Positions 45,013-55,500 of a stretch of 64,000 bases of DNA are shown here, piece after piece. The notes beneath the pieces are model-generated. The model ran no database searches. It had not been told where the DNA came from and saw only the letters and a list, made by a program, of their open reading frames with translations. Origin of the DNA: Desmodesmus armatus (lineage: Eukaryota; Chlorophyta; Chlorophyceae; Sphaeropleales; Scenedesmaceae); assembly GCA_007449985.2 (NCBI GenBank), contig VIIQ02000581.1, positions 310,001 through 374,000 of the forward strand. Direction: 5' to 3'. A program made the position numbers and the translations under genes. The stretch's first letter is position 1. Every line of letters starts with the position of its first letter.

Positions 45013-45510
45013 ATTGCAAAGACCAGGTTTATGGTCACCAGCCCCCTGAGTGGGTCCCGCTCTGAGCCTAGGCTCTGTATGGGGGCTGGTGGGTACTGGG
45101 TGGTTAGGTACCACGCTGCGGGCTTGATTGCTCGTGGTTGTGAAAGGGTGTTGGATCGACACCCTTTCCGTGGTACTGGACGCTCGAGGGGCTAGTGTGA
45201 GAGTATGCAGCATGCTTGGGGTGGCACCAGGAGCTTTAAGGTGTTGCTGGCGGCGTATTGCATGCTGTGAAGCGATCCCCAATTGCGAAGACCAGGTTTA
45301 TGGTCACCAGCCCCCTGAGTGGGTCCCGCTCTGAGCCTCGGCTCTGTATGGGGGCTGGTGGGTACTGGGTGGTCAGGTACCACGCTGCGGGCTTGAGTGC
45401 CCGTGGTTGTGAAGGGGTGTTGGATCGACACCTCTTCCGTGGGACTCGACGCTTGAGGGGTGGTTGGAGCAGCATGCAACACGCCGCTGGCGCCACCAGG
45501 AGCTTTGCCA
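45013..45510. repeat. Direct repeat of ~210 bp, 279-bp period
   Basis: Copies start at 45013 and 45292 and run about 210 bp with few differences. The period is a multiple of three, and both copies are open in the same plus-strand frame (RFMVTSPLSGSRSEPRLCMG, then YWVVRYHAAGL and VLDRH). A local palindrome ggtgttggatcgacaccc-like segment is included in each. Confidence 0.8.
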
Positions 45511-46052
45511 GAATGCGTGGAAGCCCACGACGGGTGTCAGGTAAGCCATTGTGTGTGTGTGTGGGGGGGGGGGGGTCAGCATGTATCAGCGTACAGCCCC
45601 CTCAAGCATACTGCATACCAGCTTGTCACAGTCCCTACAACAGCTTACAGTTGTTGTGAGTCACAAGCAAGTTCGCAACAGCCCAACTTCACTGAGTGAG
45701 CTCAGCAGGAGCAAGCCAGCGTCATGACAGCTTAGCTCAGCTCAGCAGCTGAACCATTTGACACAGACATGGGCAGAAAGGCCACACGCACCGTTGACTC
45801 TCCGGCAGGGAAGCCACTGAGTGCAGCCGACCCTTGCAAGGTGTATGCTGCTGCGGACCTGACGCTGCTGTGTGGGTGTTGTTCTGCTGCAGGACGTAAG
45901 GGCGGCACAACGCACGCCACCAATTGGCAAGCACGCCTTCCAAATGCAGATAAGTTACACTAGTGTGAGGTTGATGTTGCAGCAGCAACGACAGCAGCAG
46001 CGGCACATGGTCATTGCACGGTGCATGTTGAAGCTTGGCATTGTAACAGCAG

Positions 46053-46600
46053 CTGCAACCCTGTGCAGAGGAGTGTGGTAAGGAGGCAAAGTCAACGCGC
46101 TGGTCTGGAGCTGGAGCTGGAGAAAAACCAGTGGCACCTGCCCCTCACTCCCTGCATTGGGCAACTTGTGTTTGCTGTGGCTGCTGGTCTTACCCCTGCG
46201 GGCAATTGTCAATTGCCCTCGGGCTTGCAAGCAGTGCTTGCTGCTGTAGCAGTGCTGCTTGGAAGCCCGAGATGAAGGGCCCCCGTGGGGTCTGGAAACC
46301 AGGGGCTGCCGCGACCGCAGCAAACCGCACCTGACATGCCATGAAACATGCCATGAAACACGGCACATTGCTTGCATGCTGCAACCCTATGCAGCGGAGT
46401 GTGGTAAGCAGGCAAAGTCAACGCGCTGGCACAACCAGTGGCACCTGCCCCTCACTCCCTGCACAGGGCAACTTGTTTGGTGTAGCTGCTGGTCTTATCC
46501 TTGCGTGGACCAAAGGGTGCCCCTGGATTTGCCGCAGCCGCACCTGACATGCCACAACAGCTGTGAAAACACGGCACATTGCTGGCTTGCTGCAATTGTC
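46053..46600. repeat. Diverged direct duplication, ~326-bp period
   Basis: The order of landmarks ctgcaaccct-tgcag, agtgtggtaag, aggcaaagtcaacgcgctgg, tggcacctgcccctcactcc, gctgctggtctta and cgcacctgacatgcca is found twice, from 46053 and from 46379. The copies differ by several indels, so the event is older than the 45-kb one. Confidence 0.75.
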
Positions 46601-46643
46601 ATAACACCTTTTGAACACCCGTCTTGTTTCCCTCCATATGCAG

Positions 46644-46738
46644 GTGCCAATCAAGCTGGATTCACACTGGCACGCCGTCTGGCAAGGCAGTCCAGCAGGT
46701 TCACCCAGCCCTACTGTGACATCGACACCGGGGAGTAG
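46644..46738 (+). CDS. Tentative terminal exon of an unplaced plus-strand gene
   Basis: A good acceptor (ccctccatatgcag) is followed by a frame reading ANQAGFTLARRLARQSSRF and ending CDIDTGE with TAG at 46736-46738. TGTAA lies 232 bp on. The upstream exons were not found, so this may be the end of a gene lying within the repeats at 44.3-46.6 kb or a chance frame. Confidence 0.3.
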
Positions 46739-47719
46739 ACTGCTGCATGTGCCTGCATCATGTTGGTGTAGCTTACAATCCGTGTTGGTAGTGGCGGCAT
46801 ACATCGGCATGTCAGCCCTGCATGCATGCGATGTGGCTTCTGGGATGTGGCTGCAAGATGCCACAAAGCACGTTCGACTCGTGCTGAGGCCGAGGCTACA
46901 AGTTTCAAAGTTTGCTAGAGTCATAGTGCCGTGTCTGGCATCAGCTTGTGTGAGCCTCAACGCTGCAGGTGTAACATGTCTGTGAAAGTGTGTATGTATG
47001 CGTGGCTGGCTGGGAGCATTTGATCTTGTGTTGAAATCATGATCAAAAGCCTCTAGTGCAGACAGCAGTAAACATTCAATTTTCTGCTCATGATGCACCG
47101 AGTTTTGCAGGATTGCTTTCCCAAGTTGGGTTTGCCATACCTGACTACAACTTGCATGTCCACCTGAGAGTGCCACACATTCAGCTGCTAGCAAGCTGAG
47201 CTTGCCTAGAGGGGTGGGGCGCACCAGACAGCAGACAACATAGAGCTGCCCATGATTTGAAAGATATGTGAGACTGCTCACTGAAAGCTTTGCACACCAT
47301 TTGATCTACAACCAACCAGTGCACGCCAGCTAGTGCAGACCTTTGCAAGGTGGTTGGTGCCCTCTAACAGTCCAACTTCAACAACGCTCATGCAGCACAA
47401 AAGTCACAGGTCAACTTCACTGACCAGTGTGCACTGCACATCTGGCGCTGGTACATACAACAACTTGGTGATCAACTGCATGTAACGGCCTCTATGACAA
47501 GATCATGTACATCAAGCGGCAGGAATGGATACCCTCCTTTGTACAGCGCCTTCAAGGCACAAGTTGTGCAGCAGCAGAGGCAGCTAGACATGATGCCAAC
47601 AATCGGGGGCCACTCGCACCTCGCTGTCACCGCATGGCACTACTAACCACGTACACCAACGTTACTGACAACAACTCAGCTGCAACACCTCAACCATCAA
47701 CCTATTGCCATAAGGTTCC
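46739..47719. other. Convergent intergenic region, no gene seen
   Basis: No exon is supported. It should contain the 3' UTR of the SET gene on the minus strand and of any plus-strand gene ending at 46738. Confidence 0.45.
46970..46974 (+). terminator. TGTAA polyadenylation signal (candidate)
   Basis: TGTAA in the context gcaggtgtaacatg, 232 bp after the tentative stop at 46738. Confidence 0.35.
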
Positions 47720-50700
47720 TCAACTCCTTTCCTTTGCCTCCAGCTGCTTCAGCTCCCTGACCAACGACATCATCTGTGCCGCCTCAGCCGCCCGCTGCTG
47801 CTGCTGACGGCGGACCGCTGCTGCCACTGCTGCAGCATCAGACCCCAGGCCGCCAGCACCACCAGCTGCTGACAGGCTGCCATCGCCGAGGAGCCCATCT
47901 AGCGGGTTGTACGTTGGGCCCATGACGCTGCGCAGGCCAGGCAACACCAGCAGCTGCAGCTGCAGGGCAGCATCCACTAAGCCATTGGCTGTGGCTTGCG
48001 GCAGCAGGCCGGGGTGGCTTGACACCTGCAGCAGCACCTGCACAGCAGCAGCAGCAGGACCGCAGAACCAGATTAGCGTGTTGCGCCACATGCCATGTGC
48101 TGCATGAATGCTTAACGGGGTGAGCACACTGCTGGAGGCGACGCAATGCGAATGCGCTGTGGTGATTTAGACAACATATGCAACCCTTGCCCGGCCAGGC
48201 AGGAGGGCTTTCTGTACACAACCCCGCCTTGTGTCCATCTGAGTGCATGCCTCATGCCAAAAGCCATACTGCAAAGCTGCAGTATTGTGCACCCACAGCC
48301 ACATACAACAAAAGCACCCGCCTGCTCGCATGCCTTCAGAACCTCCTACCTGACAGACTTCACTGAAGTGGTGGCCCAATGCTTGCCCTGCCTCCACCTC
48401 GCCATACTTGCCCCCCACAGCAGCCCACAGCTGCCTGCAGTAGCGCACCACCCACACTGCCAGCTGCGTCAAAGAGGCAGCTGCTGCTGGGTCAGTGGCC
48501 GCCCCTGCTGACTCATCTGCAGCTCCCTCGCCAGCTGTGCTGCTGCTTGTGCTGGCTTCCTCTGCTACTGCAGCTTGCTGTGTGGGTGCGGGTGTGGGGG
48601 TGGGTTGTGCCTTGAGAGGTGCAGCTGCTTGCTGAGCAGCTCTGTGGGCTTGGCGCTGCTGCAGCTGCAGTGTCATGGTCACAAACACAGGCATCAGCAG
48701 GGACACATGTAAGAAACAAGGAAAAGAGCCTGCTGCATACCGCACTGCTGTCAATGGTTGAGCGATGCGCATGTGTCAGCCGGTTGTAATGGACACGTAT
48801 CGCCTGTAGACAGCACAGAAGCTCGGCCTACATCATGCACACAGCCACACAGATAGCTCGCATTTCAGGACCCCAGTCCCTGCACACCATGGCCCTACAT
48901 GTGGATTTACTTGCATACCATTCATCTGCCGCCAGGTCTGTCAGCATGATCAGGCCTACAGCCTCATGAGACGATTACATCAACCTGAAATGCCTGGGGT
49001 TTACGAGGCCCTGATCCCTGGGGTTTACGGTCCCCAGGGTTTCACAAGCCTCTTGAGGCCTACAGCCTCCTCACCTGTGCCCTCAGGCTTGTCTCCTCCA
49101 GGGCTCCACAGTGCAGCTCCACCCCCAGCAGCAGCAGCCTCCATGATGCCCAGTGCCGGGGACCCAACAGGCGCACCATGCTGACCACGCGCTGGTGCAG
49201 GACAGCAGGGTCCCTGGAGGACAACAGGAGGCGCACAGCACGGCAGGCGCAGTTCAGCACAGCTAGGTTGGTAGAAATTGAGCTGGAAGCTTCGAAGCTG
49301 GGATTTCAACTTCCAGCTAGTAATGGCAGTACAGCTAGCACCAACACATGCTGTGGGCTTTAGATGGTGCTTCCATCAGCACACACACCATTGCTGTGTG
49401 CAGGAGTTGCGGCATCAAACAAGCAGTGGCCAACAACGGCTGTCAGGCAAGACCCAAAGGCATGTGTTTCACTTTCAGTACAGTGCAGGCAGTGCCACAG
49501 CCCCCGTGTTCACGGGTACGAGGAGGCGAGTCTGCATATCGCATGGTGCCCGGCTCTGAGGCTCAGCCAAGCAGCCTGCTGCTACCTGACAAGTGGTGCA
49601 GAGTCCATCGACGCATCCAGCCTGGCAACCCAGCCCTCCATGTCAAGCTCTATGCTGCTGTGTGACTTGGAGTAGAACCTGCAGGGCACAACCAAGGGGG
49701 GCGCGGCTGTTGGGGATGATGTGTGGGCTGGGGCGACAGCAAACATTGCCCATTATGTTGACAAGTATTTGGAAGCTGGCATGAACACTTGCCTGGCAAC
49801 AAATACCAAAAGGTCCTCGTAAGGGACAGCATGGCTGTAGTTCAACAAGAGAAGGCTGGCACGCTGATCTGCGCCGACTTGTAGGCTTGCACAGAGTCCA
49901 ACCTGAGGCTGCCAGGATCCCTCAACAACATACTGCCAGTGCAGACGTACTGGCTAGAAGCAGAGCATATAGCAACACACCTGCCCCACAGTTCTGCCAT
50001 GTCGTCAGCCACTGTCGCACCACACGCGTCACACTTCCAGGGTGCATCCGCCCCAGCCAACTGCGCAGCCATGTCACAATAGATGTACCCACAGCGGCTG
50101 CTGTCCCCGCCGCCGCCGCCGCTGCTGCTGCCACTGCTGCTTGTGCTGGTGAGGCTGTCGCCCACCTGCCAGTCTGGCAGTGCCTCCTGCTCCTTGAGCA
50201 GCTTGTCCTCCGACCTGAAGGGGCCTGAGCAGGATGGGCAGGGAATGCCCCTGGCAGCATCCATTTCCTTGACACACCTGTGGCACACACATATGCACAG
50301 AAGCCCGTCATGACACACTACTTGGTGTGGACCACTCCCGAAGCTCCTGGCAACTTGAAGCATGCAGATAACACACACGCCCTGGACAGTGCTACCATCT
50401 TTAAGCGTAAATCTTGTCATGCAGCATCAACCTGCGATGCCTTATCCAGCGTTGCGGCGGCTGCTGACTGCAGGACCAGCACCTACGCCCTGCAACTGCT
50501 TGCCACCTTCCCCTACTGTGCTACATGCACGTGCTTTGGTGCTGGTGCTGGGTGCATGCATTCCCACCTGTCGCACGTGCAGGTGAACAGGAACTTGTCC
50601 TGCAGATACTTCTGGCGAGCTGGTGTGCTCATGAGTCGCTTGTGGCCCATCCCCAGGTAGTTGGTGGTCAACAGGTCACCTGCTGATATGTGTGACAGTG

Positions 50701-51624
50701 CCAAGTGCGCCCCAGCAGCATTGGCATCGCCTCCAACAGCACCAGCAGGAGGCTGCTGCTGCAGGCTGCCGCCCTCAGCGCTACTGTTGCTGCCGCTGCC
50801 ATCGACTGACTCCACCACTGAAGCTATGGCGCCCTTTGCTGTCCTGTACATGGTGTTGCTGAGCCCGCATGTGTGAGTAAGCTTGCTGCCGTAGTTGAAC
50901 AGCGCTGAACCCAGCCGGAAGCTGTGGCCGTTCATAACCCAGATCAGCCAAACCCTGACCAGGAGGTCGAAGGCCTTCAGATGCTCTGCTGCTGGCCCCT
51001 CTGCTGCTGCCTCTCCTGCTGCTGCTCTCTCTGCCGCTGCCGTGGCCCCTCCTGCTGTGTGCTGTATCTGCGCGCTGCCTGCTTCGTGTGCTGCTGGCTG
51101 GGTCTGTTCACAGCTGGTGTGCTGAGCAGCCGCCCACTCTGCAAACTCAGGTGCAGGTGGGTGCTGCAGCAGGCAGGCTGCGAAGGCGCGTGCTTGCTGC
51201 ACCACTGCTGCGTCCCTGTGTGCTGTTGGGTCTGGACAGAAGCAGGTGAGGACAGAGTCTTGGGTCACAGGGCTGGCTGTGACAAACGCCATGATCTTCA
51301 GTACGACTGAAGGCGGGATATGATGCTGTTCAAAGTACTCCTGCATTGCCATAGGGATACAGGGGAGGTGCACAAACCTTGGACAGGGTGACAGGTACAT
51401 TGCTGCCGCAGATGACACGGCAGCAATCCAGCAGCAGGTGCCAGCTAGACAGAAGCTGAGCCTGGTCACACCTGGAGAGCCTTGAACAGTGGGTTGCTGG
51501 GTTTCAGATGCGGCACATGCAGCAGAGGCCGCTCATGCACCACAGTTGCTCCTGGGTCAAAGCTCCTGGTGGCCAGCAGCACGTTGCCTAGCCCCTCCCG
51601 CTGTTCTACCTTCACCCCAGACAT
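47720..51624 (-). CDS. SMYD-like SET-domain protein with helical C-terminal region
   Basis: Exons: 51624-51472 (ATG), 51340-50568, 50277-49981, 49678-49586, 49262-49075, about 48658-48350, 48037-47720 (TGA). Exon 1 is the N-SET strand (EGLGNVLLATRSFDPGATVV then HERPLL). Exon 2 contains a long Ala/Gln insert, then RLGSALFNYGSKLTHTCGLS, where family members have NHSCxPN, then HISAGDLLTTNYLG. The post-SET cysteines run across a phase-2 intron: FTCTCDRCVKEMD...CPSC, with another CDACGATV pair. The C-terminal part is helical (LLGPRHWASWRLLLLGVEL), in the position of the SMYD TPR-like domain. It should be a lysine methyltransferase, histone or other. The replaced NHS motif makes activity uncertain. 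No MYND finger is visible. All phases close except between 49586 and 49262, where an exon may be missing. Confidence 0.75.
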
Positions 51625-52522
51625 TAAAAACGTCTGTTAGAGCCCTTGTTGCTGCTTACAGCTGACTGTCGGAACTGGTCTGATCAAGTACAGCTATATA
51701 TGAGTGTCGGGTGCTTGGACCAAGCGGAAATAGGATCAAAATCATGAGATGAGGAACAATCGTTGCCCAGGACGTTGTGCGGAGCTCGTGACGTATGCTT
51801 TCTGCCGCCAGCCTGGCATGTTTGACCTGGTCTGTTGGCTTGCAGCAGCACTGGCGTCAAACGGCTGCTGAAAGCAAGCCAAACACACTGCAGTTGTTGC
51901 TGTGTGCTTATGCCTTGGTTGACAAGCTATTCGTGACAAAGTGCAGAGAACAGCCCCTGCAATGGGTTGGTACACGAGCTCAAACTGCAAGCACTTCACC
52001 ACTTGACTCCACTGATTGCGCCACTTGACTCCAGTCATTTCAACCTTACCACCAAAGCCAGTAATCTACAGCCACGTCTCCAGGACGATAATAATGCCCA
52101 CTGCTTGTGCAGCAGTGTGCAGCAGCATGAGAGTAACAGTCAAGCCTCAACAGGCTGAGTACAAAGTCTGCACCTCAGACAGATCCCTTCAATGCATGTG
52201 CTGGGAAGCGCGCATCAGAAATAACAACCCCCACATAGCTTCCATTGTACATGCATCCGTGCCTCAATCATCCCAGCTCCACGGGGACTGCACCATACTT
52301 AGATGCGAGGAGCAGGCGCCCTCGCCAGCTGCAACCTGGTGTCACTCCACTGCCCAATGAACACGGTGACTCAAGCTCAGCCCATCGCCATGGGAGCATG
52401 CATTATGCATGCAATGATGCAACCACAAACAATGTGTATGCAGCCCCCAGTAACCCAGTTCATATCCCACTTTGCAAACCCCACAACGTTGGGAACAGTG
52501 TGGGTTCATGCCCTCTCGCCCA
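51625..52522. other. Intergenic, no gene seen
   Basis: About 900 bp upstream of the SET gene and downstream of the subtilase, both on the minus strand. No supported exon; presumably the SET promoter and subtilase 3' UTR. Confidence 0.45.
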
Positions 52523-55500
52523 CTACCCGTCACGCTCGCTTGCCATATCGATCGGCAGCTGCTGTTCTGACTGTGTGCTGAGGGCAGCAAAGTCTGCTGC
52601 AGCCATCTCCCATCCAAAGGCAGCCATCATCTGTGGTTCAGCACTCCTGCCTTGACTCATACTGACCTGGTCGTTGCCATCATTTGATGCAGCTTCAGCC
52701 GCTTTCCTTTCTCCCAGGCGGTGACCTTTGCTGGTGGTTGTCGTGCGCTTGAAGGATTTGGCCAAGCTGGCAGCATCCTGCGGTGCAGCTGTTGCTTGCT
52801 GGCTGGCAGAACCAGCTCGCGATGCAGGGTCCGCTTTGTTGTTGTCAGCAGCATGCATGGGCCCAAGGCCAACGTCCTCAGGAAGAAGGGTTCCTGACCC
52901 TCCAAACCTGTTGCCCTGCACGACAGAGGTCGGAGCCGTGAAACCGCCTGCTCCGTGTGCCAACCCCGCTGAGAAGGCGACTGGGGGTGCCTGCGATTCC
53001 TGTGGCTCGTTATCTTTTGATTTGGGGCGGCCCAATCCAATGGACTCCACACCCAGGTCGTCTACCAAATCAATCTGCTGTCCAGTACTGCTGTCCACGG
53101 TAGGCCTAAGCCCAGCGGCGGTGCCCAGCAGGAGAGTTTGCGCTGGGATCCGAGGGGGGTTGGCTTTGCCTTGCCAGGCATGGGGGATGGGGGCAGCCAG
53201 GCCCCTGCTGTGCTCGCTGCGGGTCCCACTGGTGTCGTTGTGTGCACCGGACGCGTTGACAGTTGGGCTGCTTGGTGTGTCCTCGTGGCTGCTGGACTGG
53301 ATGAGGGTCAGTGGGTCATCAGCTCCAGCCACTTTGCCAGCAACAGCGGGTGCACTGGGAGGATTGGGAGGAGGTGCCTCAGGCTCTGCGGTGTTGCTGC
53401 CTGCTGCTGACAGCAATGCTCCAAGAGGCCCTTGCATGGTTGGTGCCGGTGGCAGGTGTAGACCATCACCAGCCCCTGCGTCACCGCCACGAGAAGGAGC
53501 TCTTGCGTTGTTCGAGGTGCTGACCGCGCTGCCAATGGGTGGCGTATGCACCTGGCTCTCCCTTGTTGGATTGCTCCTGGGATTGCTGGCCCCCAACACA
53601 GGGCTTGGATGGGCTGGTGGTGGAGCAGCAGCCAATACTGGCGGAACGGGGCTAGGGCTGGGGGTGCGGGACAGATGAAGAAGGGCTTGTATCAGCATCG
53701 TGCTTTGGCTGGGGCTGGGAGTTGCGCTGGTAGCACTGCCTCCAATACCGAGGGCCACATACTGGCTGACTGGTGGACTGAGGCTGTCGACTGTGCCTGG
53801 CTTGTCGGGGCACCTGGGGTTGCAGTCAACTGACAACGTGTACTCCCCTGCCGCACCACTGTAGCCATCAACCACAATGTAGTAATTTGTGTAGGCCTGC
53901 ACCAGAATTTACATGGGCACCAGGGATGGCAGGTGGCGGAGATCGCGTTTGAGTTGCGCTACTCCATGCAAGTGCCGCATGCCAGGATGGGGCGCTGTCA
54001 GGCCTTGTGGCGATGCCACTCATGCTGTGGTGACTTGCATGCTGCCTCTATGCCGTTGAGGTATGTCACGCATGCAGCCATCAGAGCCCCACAAGCAAAC
54101 ATGTTTGCACCACTTTGGGGGTGAATAATCAGACCAGCATGCACACGTGCCACCTTGCTGGTTGCTCATCCCTGCAGCTGCCTTGCAAGCATAGCTCCCA
54201 CCTTGAAGGACACGTCCAGCCTGCTGCATGCTGTATTAGCGACACATGACCGGTCGTCATCATTGCACATGTATGTGCTGGGGTCGGCCAAGTTTGTTGA
54301 GACCAGCAGCTTGGTGTCGTAGCCCGAGCCGCATGTAGAAATGGTGACATCGGTGTCCAACAGGGGTGTGAAGCTGTACACAACATCCGGTGAGGCATCC
54401 TGTGGAGAATCATGGCGGTCAGGGACAACAACGCTGTCATCGTGAGGTCCAGCGTTGGTGTAGCTGCTGATCACAACTGAAGGCATCACAAAGTTGTGCC
54501 GTAGCATAGCAAAGCTACACCTGGCATGGGACGGCACTGACCCCTCATGTCAATAATATCACAGTCATATACACTTCACCAACTCCGGCCTGCACAGTCC
54601 ATTGACTGACCGTTGTTTGGCAGCGGTAGTTGTCAGCAAAGCCGCTGCTGTCACCCTTGTCGGTGAAGGGCAGGCTGGCAATCACCCTGGCCATTGCGGC
54701 GTTCTCTCCAGAGCGCCGCCTGCTGTCGACCACAAGCACTGTGTGCAAGGCAGGGAAGCCATCCGCTTGGGGACCCCTGCACGTGAAACAGAGGGCACAG
54801 GTGGCCGCGGCTGTGCTTGCAGTGCTTGATAACACTGCAACCCATGTCAGGCCCAACGCCTGCTGTTGACTGAAGTCGCATGTGCAGAACCACTTGGCAG
54901 GGCAGCCGGCGACTTCTGAACCTCTGAGATGCTGCTGCGAATTTGCATCGGGCCATTCGGCAAGTATATGTTGCAGAAGAGGTGCCCCCTCACCCCAGCT
55001 GCCATCAGGGCTAACACTGTTGGCAACAGCGCTTTAGAATGCCAACCTGGACGCCAACCCAAACTTACTCGAGGCTCATCTTAACGAAGTAGTCACCATC
55101 ACACACAGGCCTGGGCTGAAGCAGCAGCACTTGTGTCTGGTCCCAGCTGTCAGGAGTGAACTGCAGCTGTGAAGGAGACACGACTGCCATTGGGGTGCCA
55201 TCCCACGCCCCAGGCACCGTCACAGTGACGGTCACAATGTCGGAGGGCTGCTGAGAAAGGGTGATATTGACTGCTAGAGGGCCCTCTGTTGCTTCACTGA
55301 TGAACAGCTTGCCTGGACTGAGCGTCGCCTGCAGCATGCACCAGCACATGACCATCACAGCGGCACACGCAGCTGGTTTGTGACAGTGTGAGCTGTGTGA
55401 TGCGCCAGCGTGCTGTTGAACACATGAGTTGCATCAAGCAGGTACATGGTGTGTGGGGGACCACCAGCCAACAACACTGTCGACTATCGCTGTGCCAATG

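Larger units (their letters stand above)
43240..46643. other. Repeat-rich stretch, at most scattered exons
   Basis: Three separate tandem or direct duplications lie here (separate entries). Several acceptor-like sites (44933, 45893) precede short open segments, and 44520-44790 has protein-like frames on the plus strand (TYLLEHRLSPEVRSLSAWLS), but I could not join them into one phase-consistent gene. Confidence 0.4.

Noticed and set aside
52728..53678. 316-codon plus-strand frame opposite the subtilase tail
   Set aside because: The minus-strand frame continues the PPC domain and splices in phase with the protease exons; the plus frame has no such support.
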